Source: Pelodera strongyloides
Lineage: Eukaryota; Nematoda; Chromadorea; Rhabditida; Rhabditidae
Direction: 5' to 3'
DNA: 64,000 nucleotides
NCBI GenBank assembly: GCA_036852015.1
Contig: JAANDG010000092.1
Location: 124,001 to 188,000, forward strand
Below the pieces are notes generated by a model. The model worked only from the letters and a program-made list of their open reading frames with translations. It did not search any database and was not told the DNA's origin. The first letter of the stretch is position 1. Each line of letters begins with the position of its first letter. The position numbers and the translations under genes are program-made. Shown here piece after piece: positions 36,601 to 48,179 of the stretch.

Positions 36601-39600
36601 GACGAGCCGCAGTGCTTGCGCTGCTCTTCAGACAGCGACAGGCACTGCGCCACCTGACCCCGTTAGGATAATGTTTTTGTTTGAATTCTTAAAGGGATGG
36701 GGTCAATGCAAATCGCCCCGTGCTTTGTTTTTGGTGTGTATTGTTCACCCCATAAAAATCACAATCCGTACAAAAAGCTTCCAAATCAAGGATCCCAGAG
36801 TTTGTAGATGGCTGATATTGGATAGAGTTGATCGGAAGCTCCGTTATATGGAAAATAGCACTATAGGCAAAGAGAAGAAATCGCTCTCTAACTATGCCGC
36901 TATCTCTACATCTTAAACCCTCTTTGGCTATAGCTCTATTTTCCTTCCGGCTGTAGTGCGCCAGTAATGCGCTCCACAAAGAAATGGGACACAAAATGTG
37001 CGCCGAATAGAAATTGGGGGCAAACCTTGAGTTTCGTTGAGCTGTCGAGTTGAATAGGGCTTCCGATCAAGTCTATCCATTATCAGCAAACTACAAACTC
37101 TGTGATCCTTGATTTGCAAACGTGTACTGATTGTGATTTTTATGGGGTGCACAATACATATCAAGTATAAAAGTACGGGCGATTTGAATTGACCCCACCC
37201 TTTAAAGCGATATAACTATCTGCTTTTGAGACGTACAACTTCTTTCCAATGTGCTTTATGCAAATTAAACCAATTAGACAAAAAATAGTGTGCATAGTGC
37301 GTGTCGTTTACATATACAAAATGGAATACAGCGTTCAGAATGCATCACAACAGGATGTTGTCCCGCCTTGACATTAACAAACAATACACTAACCACGAAT
37401 GAAGAAAAGTAAAATAATCACAAACCCACCAACTGAACTCTGGGTTCGCTGGTGCACTCCATTTGTGTTAGAGCATCGCGATAACAGAGCAGCTGAACGA
37501 AGCAAACACAAATGCAACTGCTCGAAAACCGGCCGTTATATTTGTACATTAAAAGGCCATCATACTATGTGTTCAACAAAATCAATTATGCTCGCTTAAA
37601 GCGATATGAGGGAAGGTTTCCCAACTACTCGCACATCTGCAATACTATATTTTTCAAGTAAATAAACGAGTCACACAGTTCTCTTCGATTCCCTCGCAAC
37701 ACGCATAGGAAATTAGAGCTCAGCGAGACGAGTAAAAGCTACCACTAAGAAAAAATTCAAAAGCGACTCCGCCGCGTGTTATAAGCGATGAAAGCGAGTT
37801 AGAGAACAGCGAAATAGCGCGCGAACTGGCAAGACGAAAACCAATCGGCCAGTATCGATCTGTCAAACAAACCTCAAACTTGGGTAATTAAACCGGAAAG
37901 AGTGAATGAAATGCTTCGCTTATATAATAAGGAGCGCCGCATATGTCAAGCGTGCACAAAAGGTAAGGAGTGTTCTCTGATGCGAGCGTTCTCTGATGCA
38001 AAGAAAAAGTCAAACATTGAATTTTCACAGCTGCTCCGAAGTCATAAATAAATCGAAGTGCGAAGCGCATCGCAGTGCCAAAGCAATGATGCATAGATTA
38101 CGTTTATGCTTCAGAATCTATGTCATCAAAAAGAAGTTGACGTGCAAAATTCATCGTAGCGCCAAAGTAATGATGGAATAAACTTCAATGGTGATGTCAG
38201 ATACACATTTGACTCAGACCGTTAATATCGCTTGTGCTGAATATATGACAACGAAAGAAATCACCAGAACGGGCGGCGAGCGAGGCGGTCCGTAGGCCCG
38301 CCGAGCGAGCTAACGACTATCGAGGCCCACGGAGCGGGCCGAGAAAACGAGGGTGCGTAGCGCGCGAAGCGCGCGGAGCACCCGAGCTAGAGCGAGGCGC
38401 GCGAAGCGCGCCGAGCTCTAGTCAACCTCCACCCTATAATCGAAAAGTGTAAAAAACGTCTGAGGCGTCTGAGGCGTCGACTAAATTCTCTTCGATTCCC
38501 TCGAAACCCGCATAGGAAATTAGAGCTCAGCGAGACGCGTAAAAGTTGCCACTAAGAAAAAATTCAAAAGCGACTCCGCCGCGTGTTATAAGCGATGAAA
38601 GCCAGTTAGAGAACAACGAAATAGCGCGCGAACTGGCAAGACGAAAACCAATCGGCCAGTATCGATCTGTCAAACTAACTTCAAACTTGGGTAATTAAAC
38701 CGAAAGGAGTGAATGAAATGCTTCGCTTATATAAAAAGGAGTGCCGCATACGTCAAGAGCGCACAAACGACAATGAGTGTTCTCTGATGTGAGCGTTCTC
38801 TGAGAACTGGCAAGACGAAAACCAATCGGCCAGTATCGATCTGTCAAACAAACCTCAAACTTGGGTAATTAAACCGAAAAGAGTGAATGAAATGCTTCGC
38901 TTATATAAAAAGGAGTGCCGCATACGTCAAGAGCGCACAAAAGACAAAGAGTCTTCTCTGATGTGAGCGTTCTCTGATGCAAAGAAAAAAAGTCCAAAAT
39001 TGAATTTTCACAGCTGCTCCGAAATCATAAATAAATCGAAGTGCGAAGCTCATCGTAGCGCCAAAGCAATGATGCATCGAATACGCTTCTGCTTCAGAAT
39101 CTATGACGTGAAAAATAATTCGGCGTGCGAAATTCACCGCAAAAGTAACTATGCAAATGATTTTCAATGCTGAAGTAAAGCGTATAGAAGAGGCAGTTTT
39201 TCGAATACGCTTTGACTTCAATCCATGACATCAAAAAGAAGTCGACGTGCAAAATTCATCGTAGCGCCAAAGTAATTATGGAATGAACTTCAATGCTGAT
39301 CGTTAAGACCGTTAATATCGCTTGTGCTTAATATATGATAATGAAAGAAACCGGTAGAACGGGCGTCGAGCGAGGCGGGCCGTAGGCCCGCCGAGCGAGC
39401 TAACGACTATCGAGGCCCGCGGAGCGGGCCGAGAAATCGTAGTGCTAGCCCGCTGACAGGTGTTACTTCGATTGGTGCATAGATAGTGTGAGCTAAGAGA
39501 TTTTTTACACAACTTATAGAAATACACACACCACTTAACTTACCGTAGGTACCTTCCTCTAAGGGATAGGAATGCTGTTTTATTATTAAAGCGAAATACC

Positions 39601-42600
39601 GGCCGGTTTTTGAAACACAACGAGTACGCCAGGTGCAGCTTATGCAAATGAATATAAATTAGAATAAAAAATCGAGCTAAATTCGAGTAAATTATCAGGA
39701 TTCAGTTGTCCACGATGTGTTTCAGTGACCGGCAGGTATTTCGCTTTAAAGTCGTTCTATTCACTACTACACGAAATACGCTAACCATATGCAAACATCC
39801 CCAGTATCTCTGTATATTGTGTTAATTCCGTTGTGCACGCATGATTGACCGCAAATTGCAAATTAACTGTATCACTTGAAAGCGTCCCGGTCGTGCCGCT
39901 GACTCTATAAGCGACAAGTGTCGCTTTCGCCTTTTTCCGGGTCAGCGATTAGCTAGCGAGTAGTCGCCGCGGACGGCGACTTTTGTCGCTCGCGACCACC
40001 CTTACCCAAACAAGACGCGCCGCTGTCAGCTGTGACGCGTTGATTGCTCAAGTGACGCAATTGCCGCACTTGAACATGGACAGCGGTTTATGATGTATAG
40101 GGTGGTGGTGTGCGTGTATAAAGGGGGGCAATATAACCCATACATATATGGATAGAAATACAAAAGGCCAGCCAGCTTGTGACTAACAAAACGGCGATCT
40201 GACAGCAGAAGGAGAGAAAATGTTGGGCAACCACTGTCACAGAAAAGTCGTTTAAAAACTATGCACCTAGTATAGAAAAATCCTATTACATACTGTGGCT
40301 ATAATAATCTAATTAGTCCCATATCCTTGCTTAAAGCATTGCACTAAAACGTAAAACCGAGGTCTGCGCCTACAATGTCCCAAATTGAGCTAAACAAGAA
40401 ATCTGACAAAACTACAAAAGCACAACCTCTTTGTAGACTTGGTACAATACTTGATGGCCATGTACTCACTCAACAATTTGCAAAAATAAAAAGTTCAAAA
40501 GTTCAAAGTAAAAGTTCAAAGGACTGAAAAAAATAAGACTCATCCCATCACATTAACAAATAAGTGGTTGGTGGTCGTGGGAAAAAGAACGGCTAAGCGT
40601 AAGTCGGCTTTCCCTCGCAAGTAATAAAATAAGGGAAAAAAGGAAGAAGGAGTAGAAAGTAGAAAGTCACAGGGAATACTCCCCCGACTTATCAGACTAC
40701 CACTTATTAAGAAAAAAAGAACGAGAACAAACAATGCATACCTCAAGCGTGGTCCTCGCGCCGATTACCGTGCCAATGCGAAATTTATGGGCAACCGTTT
40801 GGTTTGCGGCCGTTTTTATCAGCTGAAATGCATCGACATAAAGATTGCAAGAAGTTGAATATCTTCGAGGCCTTAAGACATCTGAAAATTAAATACCACC
40901 AAACATTCAGCCACTGTCCTTTCATAGCTGTCATAAAAAGCATGTTTAGTGAAGGCGGATTATTTAACTACTGGCAAATTGCATTATTTTCTGAAAAAAA
41001 AGCAATAAAAACTCACTGTAGGTTGTCCGATATTTACTGCCGCGTCTGTGACGTTTTCCAGTACCACATATTTTTTTCTCACTTCGGCATACAACGTCTT
41101 CGGTGTCTGCAATGTAAATTAATGAGGAAGCAAAAGATGGTGAAGTCAGGAAAGCGCCAAATGAACCCACAGACAATAACGAATGGCTTGACACTCGCAT
41201 CAGATAAGATTTAACTTGATAAGCTTAAACTGACCCGCACATTGATGAACACGTTGAGAAAGGTCGTCGAATAAACCACGGGGTTTAAGAGTCTCAAAGC
41301 GTCTAGATCGAAAAAAATTTTCTGTGTCACTTCCTAAAAGGACATAAAGAGTAAGAACGGATTTCGTTGTCCTGTTGGTTGCTGCTGAATTCGCACCCAA
41401 AAAAGCGAGAAATACCTTGTTTTTCAATTCTTCGATCCAAACAGCCTTGACACCGTTTGGTGAGACTTCGTCCACCAAGGCTAAATGTTTAATCCCGCTT
41501 GTCCGTTGGATATAAACTGCCACGCCTTTCTGCAATGGAAAAATTGTAAAGGGAAATAATGTTGGAAAAAATAAGGAAAGTTGCAAAGAATATTAAACCA
41601 ATGATTACCTTTAGATGGTTGTTAAAACCCGCATCTTCGTTTGGTTGAATGCCCATTTTTGTGCACACTGAATTCAAATAACCATTAAAGCGAAATACTA
41701 GCCCCTTTGGAAAATTTGCATATGATAAGCAAATCCTAAGTATCCTATGCTAATTTTGCGCGATCGTCCACGGCAATCGCGCAAAATTATCATAGGATAC
41801 ATAGGATTTGCTTATCATATGCAAGTTTTCCAAAGGGGCTAGTATTTCGCTTTAAAGGGAATCTGTAGGCACTCAAAATAAGCAAAACAACTGCGAAACT
41901 AGAGTTTCCACACCAGATATGAATTTAAGTAGGCGACTGAATATGTAAATTCGAATATTCTCATTTGCATGCAAATATGTCGCTGTTGCAAGCTATATGC
42001 CGATGTATGCACACATATGCTAAATTTTTGCTCCATCAGACCTGCCGTGTAAGCCAGGGTGGCAGTAAACGCGTTTACTAGGGAAAATGTGAACTTTGAA
42101 AATCATTTTCTTTTAAATGGGAAACTTTTAACAATTTTTGTTGTTGTTTCCTTAATGAGGAATATACATTCTATTAATACTCGCCTTCTTGACAGCTTGA
42201 CAACTCGCCTTCTTCTCCGCCAAGTTTAACACGGTCCTGACTCACAACTGAACCCTTTTTTCATGTGTCTGGTCGAGGACATGCGTCTCTTCCTGGAATA
42301 GATATGTACCTTGGACGGACAAAAAAGTCCAACTGGCAGCAAGTTCACGAAGGTTAGATGCATGCCATCTAACCTTCGTGAAAAGGCCACGATCTGCTTA
42401 TCCCCAAAAGATTTCAGCCATGTATTAGGAGGTATAATTAATCAATAATTCAATTTCACATACATGTAGACAGTAACTTGAGACAACCAATCACCTGAAT
42501 AATTGTTCGATTTTCGGCAAGCAATTCATCATAGGGAAGTTCCTCTGTGATTTTGTGTGGAGTGCCCCTCTAGATGTGACCAAGAAAATGTTGAGGATTC

Positions 42601-44539
42601 CTGACCTGAACCGTACACTAATAAAGCCTTTGCCTATTTGAAACAGAAGGATGCCATATAATGAAAAAATAAATACCAGAGTGCACATCCTCGCTATCGT
42701 TGCAGAATTGTCCCCTAATCCTATCACGAATCCAGTGTGACCGAACCTGCTTCTCAATTGCATCCCAAGCTGCAATGGAAATAGTAAAAAAATGACCCAA
42801 GGTTGTAGAGCGAAAATTGGCTTAAAGGGATCGGCTCACCTCAAATCGTGTCTGTTTTTTCTGTTTCTTTATTTTCTATGAGGGATAATAAAAATTTGGA
42901 ATACAAAAAGAAGTGTTCAATTTCAATACTCACGAAGATATTAGGTGATAAAGTGGTGGATCGATCGGCCCGAAATGAAAAAGTGTTAATTGTCCCATAC
43001 AAACAAGGCAGGGCAATTACACTTTTTCATTTCGGGCCGATCGATCCACCACTTTATCACCTAATATCTTCGTGAGTATTGAAATTGAACACTTCTTTTT
43101 GTATTCCAAATTTTTATTATCCCTTATAGAAAATAAAGAAACAAAAAAAACAGGCACAATTTAAGGTGAGCCGATCCCTTTAAAGCGAATTAGTGGTCGG
43201 TCTCAATAAAAAATAGAAAAAGAGGAGGAGTAAACAACAGTGCGTTGATTGCATTTAAAGCGTGCGTATTTTTGCTTATGGGGTCTCGATGTATGGCAAA
43301 AACAGCGCATTTTGCTTCCAAGTATCAAATGTGCATCTCGTGTACGATTTTGCATACACCTTTGAAAGTTAGAAAATGCACCATTGATAGAGGAGGCGAA
43401 AATGCACAGTTTATGCACGCTCGCAAAAAAAATAGTCCTGTGGCGACCGCTGCGGGACCATTTTTTGGCGGTCTGTAGTTGTTCTCGCGTAGTGCCAATC
43501 TACGGTAATTAAAGCCATACTTGGAAGCAAAATCCGGCATACATCGAGACCCCATAATTTTACTAGCAAATTCAAAATATTTTGTCAACATTTCGTCATT
43601 CGGATGCCGCGGAATGTTTAATTATTTCAAATCCCCAGGTGGCGTTTTTTCAGCTATTTTACTACTTTACCGCCATGTGCGGATTTTTCCATACAAAATT
43701 AAAAAAAAATCTTCGTTTGCACACATTTTCTTGTAATACGCACTTATTTGTTTGTGTTTTTATATATTTTCGTTGATAACTGTTTTTAAACTATTTTTGG
43801 TGAAAAACCCCAAACCGGGTGATATTTCGCTTTAAGTTTAATAAAGTACCCACCCTTAGCTCCTTCCTAAACTCCTCGAGTTCCGATGTCTGTAGTGACA
43901 AAATAGTATTGTTCACTTCCCCCACATCGGGTTTCGTGTCTTCTGTTCCTCTGGGATTCTCCACAATCTCGTGTTCTTCATCCTCTGTCTGAAAAATAAC
44001 ATTTAACAGAACAACTAAAAACGAAACAGAAAAAAAACGATTAAAAAAAGAAAGAAAACTAACTTAAAAATAATAAAATGCAAATATTACTGGGAATAGG
44101 TTGGATCCCTCCACCGCCGCGGGCTTTCGCTCCTCCCCGACACGGGCACATTGGTCCAGCCCAATTAAGCTTTGCGCTTCCTAAAAATAATTGTTTAACT
44201 TTTTTTTTATTTTGAAAAGGTAACAGAAGGGTTCAGACCAATGTATCTACTAAACAAACTAGAAGCAAGGACAAATTTTCAACTTACGAGATAGTCGTCT
44301 ACCGCCTTACGGTAGGCTTTCGACTCTCGCTGTCTAAGATTGTAGAAGAGAGCCGCGAATTGAGGTCGGCTGATTCCACACTCCACAAATACGGGGGAAA
44401 ATATCGTAAATAGCATCCTCTCCTTTTTTGACGACCCGTCCCAATTCGCGGAATACGCAGGTCCATTCGCGGTATTTCTGGTCTTGTACACGCTTCGGTG
44501 GTGGCATATCGAATAACTAAACCTTAATTCAGTTAGCAT
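33597..44539 (-). CDS. multi-exon gene: KIF2-like N-terminal domain, degenerate bromodomain and TIF1-like basic tail; model incomplete
   Basis: Exons read on the minus strand: about 44539-44288 (frame uncertain), 44180-44091, 43988-43854, 42569-42495, 41667-41609, 41529-41416, 41333-41235, 41106-41017, 40822-40742, 36352-36263, 35137-35064, 34926-34860, 34652-34584, 34256-34146, 33692-33597. From 41529 down phase is consistent. Exons 41529-41235 encode GVAVYIQRTSGIKHLALVDE, then VWIEE and LDALRLLNP, which resemble the tudor-like domain at the N terminus of kinesin-13 (KIF2/MCAK), yet no motor domain is visible. The C-terminal exons (IARHREDMKDFRRLLD, then EIVREIRSIMFRLSTDQ) align with the PMD and RLMFxN parts of bromodomains, and the tail TSEPPRKRKRNERE matches the tail of the TIF1-like neighbour. 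The junction between 42495 and 41667 does not keep phase, so a missing exon or two separate genes (second start ATG at 41656) are possible. The first exon is open in all three frames with two donors. Confidence 0.5.
35528..35584. repeat. perfect 24-bp hairpin with 9-nt loop
   Basis: Left arm 35528-35551 (AGGAGTTAAATATAAAAAAG then TACA) is exactly complementary to 35561-35584. It lies in an intron of the 33.6-44.5 kb gene. Could be a short fold-back element or an RNA hairpin; no homologous precursor recognised. Confidence 0.85.
36583..36661 (-). ncRNA. tRNA-like sequence (possible tRNA-derived element)
   Basis: On the minus strand it has an A-box-like tggcgcagtgcc, a stem cgctg/cagcg enclosing a loop containing ctgaaga (Phe-like GAA), an extended variable arm and a B-box-like ggttcgactgcc, with a G/C-rich 5' end. 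It does not fold as an ordinary cloverleaf. It ends 28 bp from a TTAA element and may be the head of a tRNA-derived SINE. Confidence 0.35.
36689..37205. mobile_element. TTAA fold-back element 1 (517 bp)
   Basis: Starts TTAAAGGGATGGGGTCAATG and ends with the inverted form (TTGACCCCACCCTTTAA). The inverted similarity runs inward for over 150 bases on each side (for example caccccataaaaatcacaat, 36746 onward, against its complement near 37130). No coding capacity. Relative of the 48180 element. Confidence 0.85.
37678..38456. repeat. compound repeat unit A
   Basis: Begins tctcttcgattccctcg, contains aatcggccagtatcgatctg and tgcttcgcttatataa, and ends in a GC-rich palindromic part (cgaagcgcg, ggcccgccgagcgagc). 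Repeated as partial unit B and unit C directly downstream. Confidence 0.85.
38486..38803. repeat. compound repeat unit B (3'-truncated)
   Basis: Same order as the first part of unit A and then cut after gcgttctctga, where unit C starts at gaactggcaagacg, so the central part is present three times in all. Confidence 0.85.
38804..39435. repeat. compound repeat unit C (5'-truncated)
   Basis: Starts inside the unit at gaactggcaagacg and runs to the same GC-rich end (cgaggcccgcggagcgggcc). Segments such as cttcagaatctatgacgtga are related to the 127-bp tandem repeat at 46.4 kb. Confidence 0.85.
39586..39749. mobile_element. TTAA fold-back element 2 (164 bp)
   Basis: Begins TTAAAGCGAAATACCGGCC and ends ggtatttcgctttaa. 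A short MITE with TTAA at both ends. Confidence 0.85.
41685..41855. mobile_element. TTAA fold-back element 3 (171 bp)
   Basis: Nearly perfect hairpin: TTAAAGCGAAATACTAGCCC at the left, its complement at the right, arms of about 75 bp. On the minus strand its end lies 17 bp before the acceptor of the exon starting at 41667. Confidence 0.9.
42344..42382. repeat. perfect 17-bp hairpin with 5-nt loop
   Basis: ttcacgaaggttagatg, loop catgc, and the exact complement. It lies between exons of the 33.6-44.5 kb gene. Confidence 0.85.
42822..43183. mobile_element. TTAA fold-back element 4 (362 bp)
   Basis: Begins TTAAAGGGATCGGCTCACC; the arms are complementary for about 160 bp (for example cgatcggcccgaaatgaaaa on both sides of a centre near 43000). 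It shares its right TTAA with element 5. Confidence 0.9.
43180..43835. mobile_element. TTAA element 5 (656 bp, interrupted by element 6)
   Basis: Begins TTAAAGCGAATTAGTGGTCG and ends ccgggtgatatttcgctttaa. The uninterrupted version is present in inverse orientation at 59537-59915 (379 bp). Its right end is 18 bp from the donor of the exon ending at 43854. Confidence 0.88.
43277..43556. mobile_element. nested fold-back element 6 (280 bp)
   Basis: Starts TATGGGGTCTCGATGTATGG and ends with the complement (catcgagaccccata). It interrupts element 5; the empty 59.5-kb relative lacks it and is shorter by nearly the same length (277 bp). A related copy is at 48639-48897. Confidence 0.85.
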
Positions 44540-46420
44540 TAGCCTATTCCAAATAAGAGAAACCCAACTAGCTTCTCACACAAAGATTCACAGACAACTA
44601 ATGACAGTTAGTAAAACACAAGCGACAAGTCGCCATTTATAAGAAAGATTCAGATCTGATTTCGCACACGTAAATCTTTCCAAAAACTACTAGTTCCTTT
44701 TGTACGGTAATTACACTAATTACAATAGCTAATTACGGATTAAAGGGTTTTACCAAATTAATAACTTCATCCAAACTGATATTTCGACTCTATCCTACGA
44801 TACGGTACAGTACACTCGCTACAGTGTATACCACATGTCACCTGGCTTTACAACCTACATGTTAGGATGACAACGTTCTACATATTTTACTATCTGAAGC
44901 CCAGCCTCACACACACACATTATAATTATACCAAGCCTAACGAGAATGTATCTATAGATACAAGGTAATTTTACCTTATCTTGGCTACGGTAATATAACT
45001 GGTATTAAATCAATAATATGGTAGCAAGGCAGTAGATAAAAGTCACTTAGATCCTTGCTAAGAGAAAAATAATCTAATCGGACTAGGTGATTATTGTTAA
45101 CAAAAGTATAAACTATGCAATACAGTATCGTAACGGGGTAACAACAAAGATACGAACCTATCCTTTGTCTATAACTACAAGCTAGGCATTAACAGGCTCG
45201 TATGCTGCTAGCTGCTGTATACTCACGCAACTAATCTATGGTAGTGGTGAGTTAAACGTGTACAGTACAAACTTGCAAATATGGCTGCCTAACGAAATAA
45301 TCAAGCACTACGCATCTGCTCTAAACTGTACCCATAAAAAGAAGGGCGCGCTAGCTATCCAGAAAGAAGGGCATAACAAGTGCAAGTACAGGCCACCACA
45401 TCGGAAAACCTAATGCACATGCAGCTGCGCATGTGAAATCGCAAAACCTAACACGCTAGGCTAACAAAAGCTATCATAAGAAAAATATCTCATCCCAAAT
45501 GCAATACTCAACTCCACACAAAAAAATGTAACCCTCCTACATAACCGAATCAGAATAAAGAATAGGATCATAAATAAACCAGTTATAATAAACAAAAAAT
45601 GCATATCAAAAAAATACAGTATAAAGACCGTAATGTCGGCGCCGTTTCAAACACTCACGTACTAATAGAATTACTTTATTCCTCGCATACAATCTACCAA
45701 TTTACATAGCTATCAATCAATAACCAATAAGATATTGATCGAATTAGCAGTTGAGATGTTGAATCGACATATCTTCTCCCTTGGTCACATGCGAGTTGTA
45801 GAATCGATTTCCACAGTAACCACATGCATGGACTCCAGGCTTGTCCTAAAAAACTACCTGTAAAGCAGTGTAACATCCGTTTTTTGAAGTGTATGTTGGA
45901 CGCTGTATTCCCACAAATTATAATGCAAATGGATATAATAAGACCAAAAAACCGCGCAGTTATTTGCATACCACTACTACATAGGAACTACGGAACACAG
46001 CGTACGTTTCAAAAACCAGTTGTTATATCACTTTAACGCACTAAACCCAAGATCGGATCTGGCCAGTGATCGCCCGCACTATATAATCGAGTAATGTAAA
46101 AAAGGCCCGTCTGAGGCTAACCTCAAACTTGGGTAACTAAATCGGTGTTGGAAAAAAAGAGGGCGAATATATGGACTTGGTGTGGCATATCGTGCTCGCT
46201 TGTACAAAAGTGACAAATAATTGATGTGAAGCAAAATGGCTGATTCCGTGGTGTGCACTTCCTTATCGGGACCCATGAACAAAATGATATGAATCTCAGC
46301 CGCGCGGCCCATATATGGACCTGTTTCTGGTGATGACGTCATCAAAAATCAAAATCGGCCGAATCGTTCCGTTCCAAGTGCTAACGTATTCAGAATGAAA
46401 AGATAAATTCAGAAATGAGG
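44540..46420. other. gene-free spacer between the two minus-strand genes
   Basis: AT-rich, no exon recognised. About 46000-46034 (cgtacgtttcaaaaaccag) matches the complement of about 35790-35830 in an intron of the neighbouring gene, a remnant of a shared repeat. Confidence 0.6.
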
Positions 46421-46424
46421 TTCA

Positions 46425-47290
46425 CCTTGTAGCTTCTGCAATATGCTTCAGAAGCTACGACATGAAAAGTAAGTTGACGCCTAAACATCGTTCTTGATGG
46501 TCATCGACGAAAATATGGACACGACCACAGAGGGCTTGACCGGCCACCGGGCCTTCATAAATATCGTCGTCGGATTCAGAAGCTACGACGTCAAAAGTAA
46601 GTTTCGTGCAAACATCGTTCTTGATGACCATCGATGGTGAATATGCATACGACTACCGAAGACGAGACCGGTAACCGGGCCTTCACGAATATTGTTATCG
46701 GATTCAGAAACTACGTTGTAAAAGGTAAGTTGACGTGCAAACATCGTTCTTGATGGTCATCGACGATGAATATGGACACGACTACAGGGGGCGAGACTGG
46801 CCACCGGGCTTTCATAAATATCGTCATCGGATTCAGAAGCTACGACGTCAAAAGTAAGTTGACTTGCAAACACCGTTCATGATGACCACCGATGTTGAAT
46901 ATGGATACGACCACCGAAGACAAGACCGGTCACCGGGCCTTCATAAATATCGTCATCGGATTCAGAAACTCGACGTGAAAAGTAAGTTGACGTGCAAACG
47001 TCGTTCTTGACGACCACCCATGTTGAATATGGATTCGACCATCGAATACGAGACCGGCAACCGGGCCTTCATGAATTTCGTCATCGGATTCAGAAACTCG
47101 ACGTGAAAAGTAAGTTGACGTGCAAACATCGTTCTTGATGACCATCGATGATGAACATGGACACGACCGCTGAAGACAAGACCGGCAACCGGGCCTTCAT
47201 GAATATCGTCATCTGTTTCAGAAACTACGACGTGAAAAGTAAGTTAACGCCTCAATGAATATCGTCATCGGATTCAGACGCGACGACTCA
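46425..47290. repeat. tandem repeat, unit about 127 bp, six to seven copies
   Basis: Successive units start at about 46470, 46598, 46724, 46854, 46981, 47108 and 47238 with the string gtaagttgacgtgcaaac or close variants, followed by catcgttcttgatgacc and accgggccttcataaatat. The period (127-128) is not a multiple of three and stops occur in all frames, so it is not coding. Confidence 0.9.
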
Positions 47291-47299
47291 AAATTAAGT

Positions 47300-48179
47300 C
47301 AACGTGCACTGTGAAATTCAAAATTGAAAACAGGCAACAGCGACAGAGTAAAGTAAGACGATAACCGCTAGAGCGAGGCTACAATAAACCATATCCAGTG
47401 CACATTTTATAATTTCTTTTGTCACGAGCTTAAATTCAACAAAAAACGGTAAAAAAATACTTGTATGCCTTCTGCACACTTTTACAGTTACAAATAAACA
47501 ACTCGTATCTCAAACGCCACTGTGCCAATATGGAATACAAAACGGTTAATTACACACCACCTACAAAGAGTGAAGTCCACATAATACTAATGTAAAACTT
47601 AAATGAGGAGGCTCACGAGTCTTAAGTGTTCGATTAATTTCCTTTTTTCGAAAAAACATGGTACCAATAAACGTATAACCAACCACGGAAATACACTTTA
47701 AAGAAATTACTTAATTTAAAGAAAGGGATTTAATTTAAAAAACGACCGTATGTTTATAAAACCACCAGTAAAAAAGTACACAGTGTGCATAACAGAAAAC
47801 AGTTCTGCCTTTCTTTTGCACTACAAAGTACACAGGCGTATCGAGCGCACTATTTTCAGCGACATTAGCAGGGTCCCCCCGGGTTAGCCCGGCCATCTGC
47901 ACGGAGGCTGTTTTTGGCTGTGTTTTTCTTACCCTGAAAATAATTAGAAACAACGGTGTTTTTTTTTAAATTAATTTTTTGGATAAACCTTTAATATTTA
48001 CTGTAACGTGTATTTCCGCGCTTTGTTCTGCAGTTTATTGGTGATTATTTACCATGTTTTTCGAAAAAAGGAAATGAATCGACCACTTAAAACTCGTGAG
48101 CTTCCTCCAAAAAACGGTGTCACAGAATATAAGGACGGTTATCTGAACAACATACGCGTGGAATATACAACAGAAACAG
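47300..48179. other. gene-free spacer
   Basis: AT-rich; no exon, RNA gene or repeat was recognised in about 0.9 kb. Confidence 0.5.

Noticed and set aside
36566..36994. Open reading frames overlapping TTAA element 1
   Set aside because: They follow the inverted arms of the fold-back and the tRNA-like sequence and match no protein.
37678..39435. CRISPR-like array
   Set aside because: Units are hundreds of bases long, staggered and imperfect in a eukaryotic intron; no short repeat-spacer pattern is present.
46930..47145. Open reading frame on the minus strand with an internal repeat
   Set aside because: It is an accident of the 127-bp tandem array, whose period is not a multiple of three and which has stops in other units.
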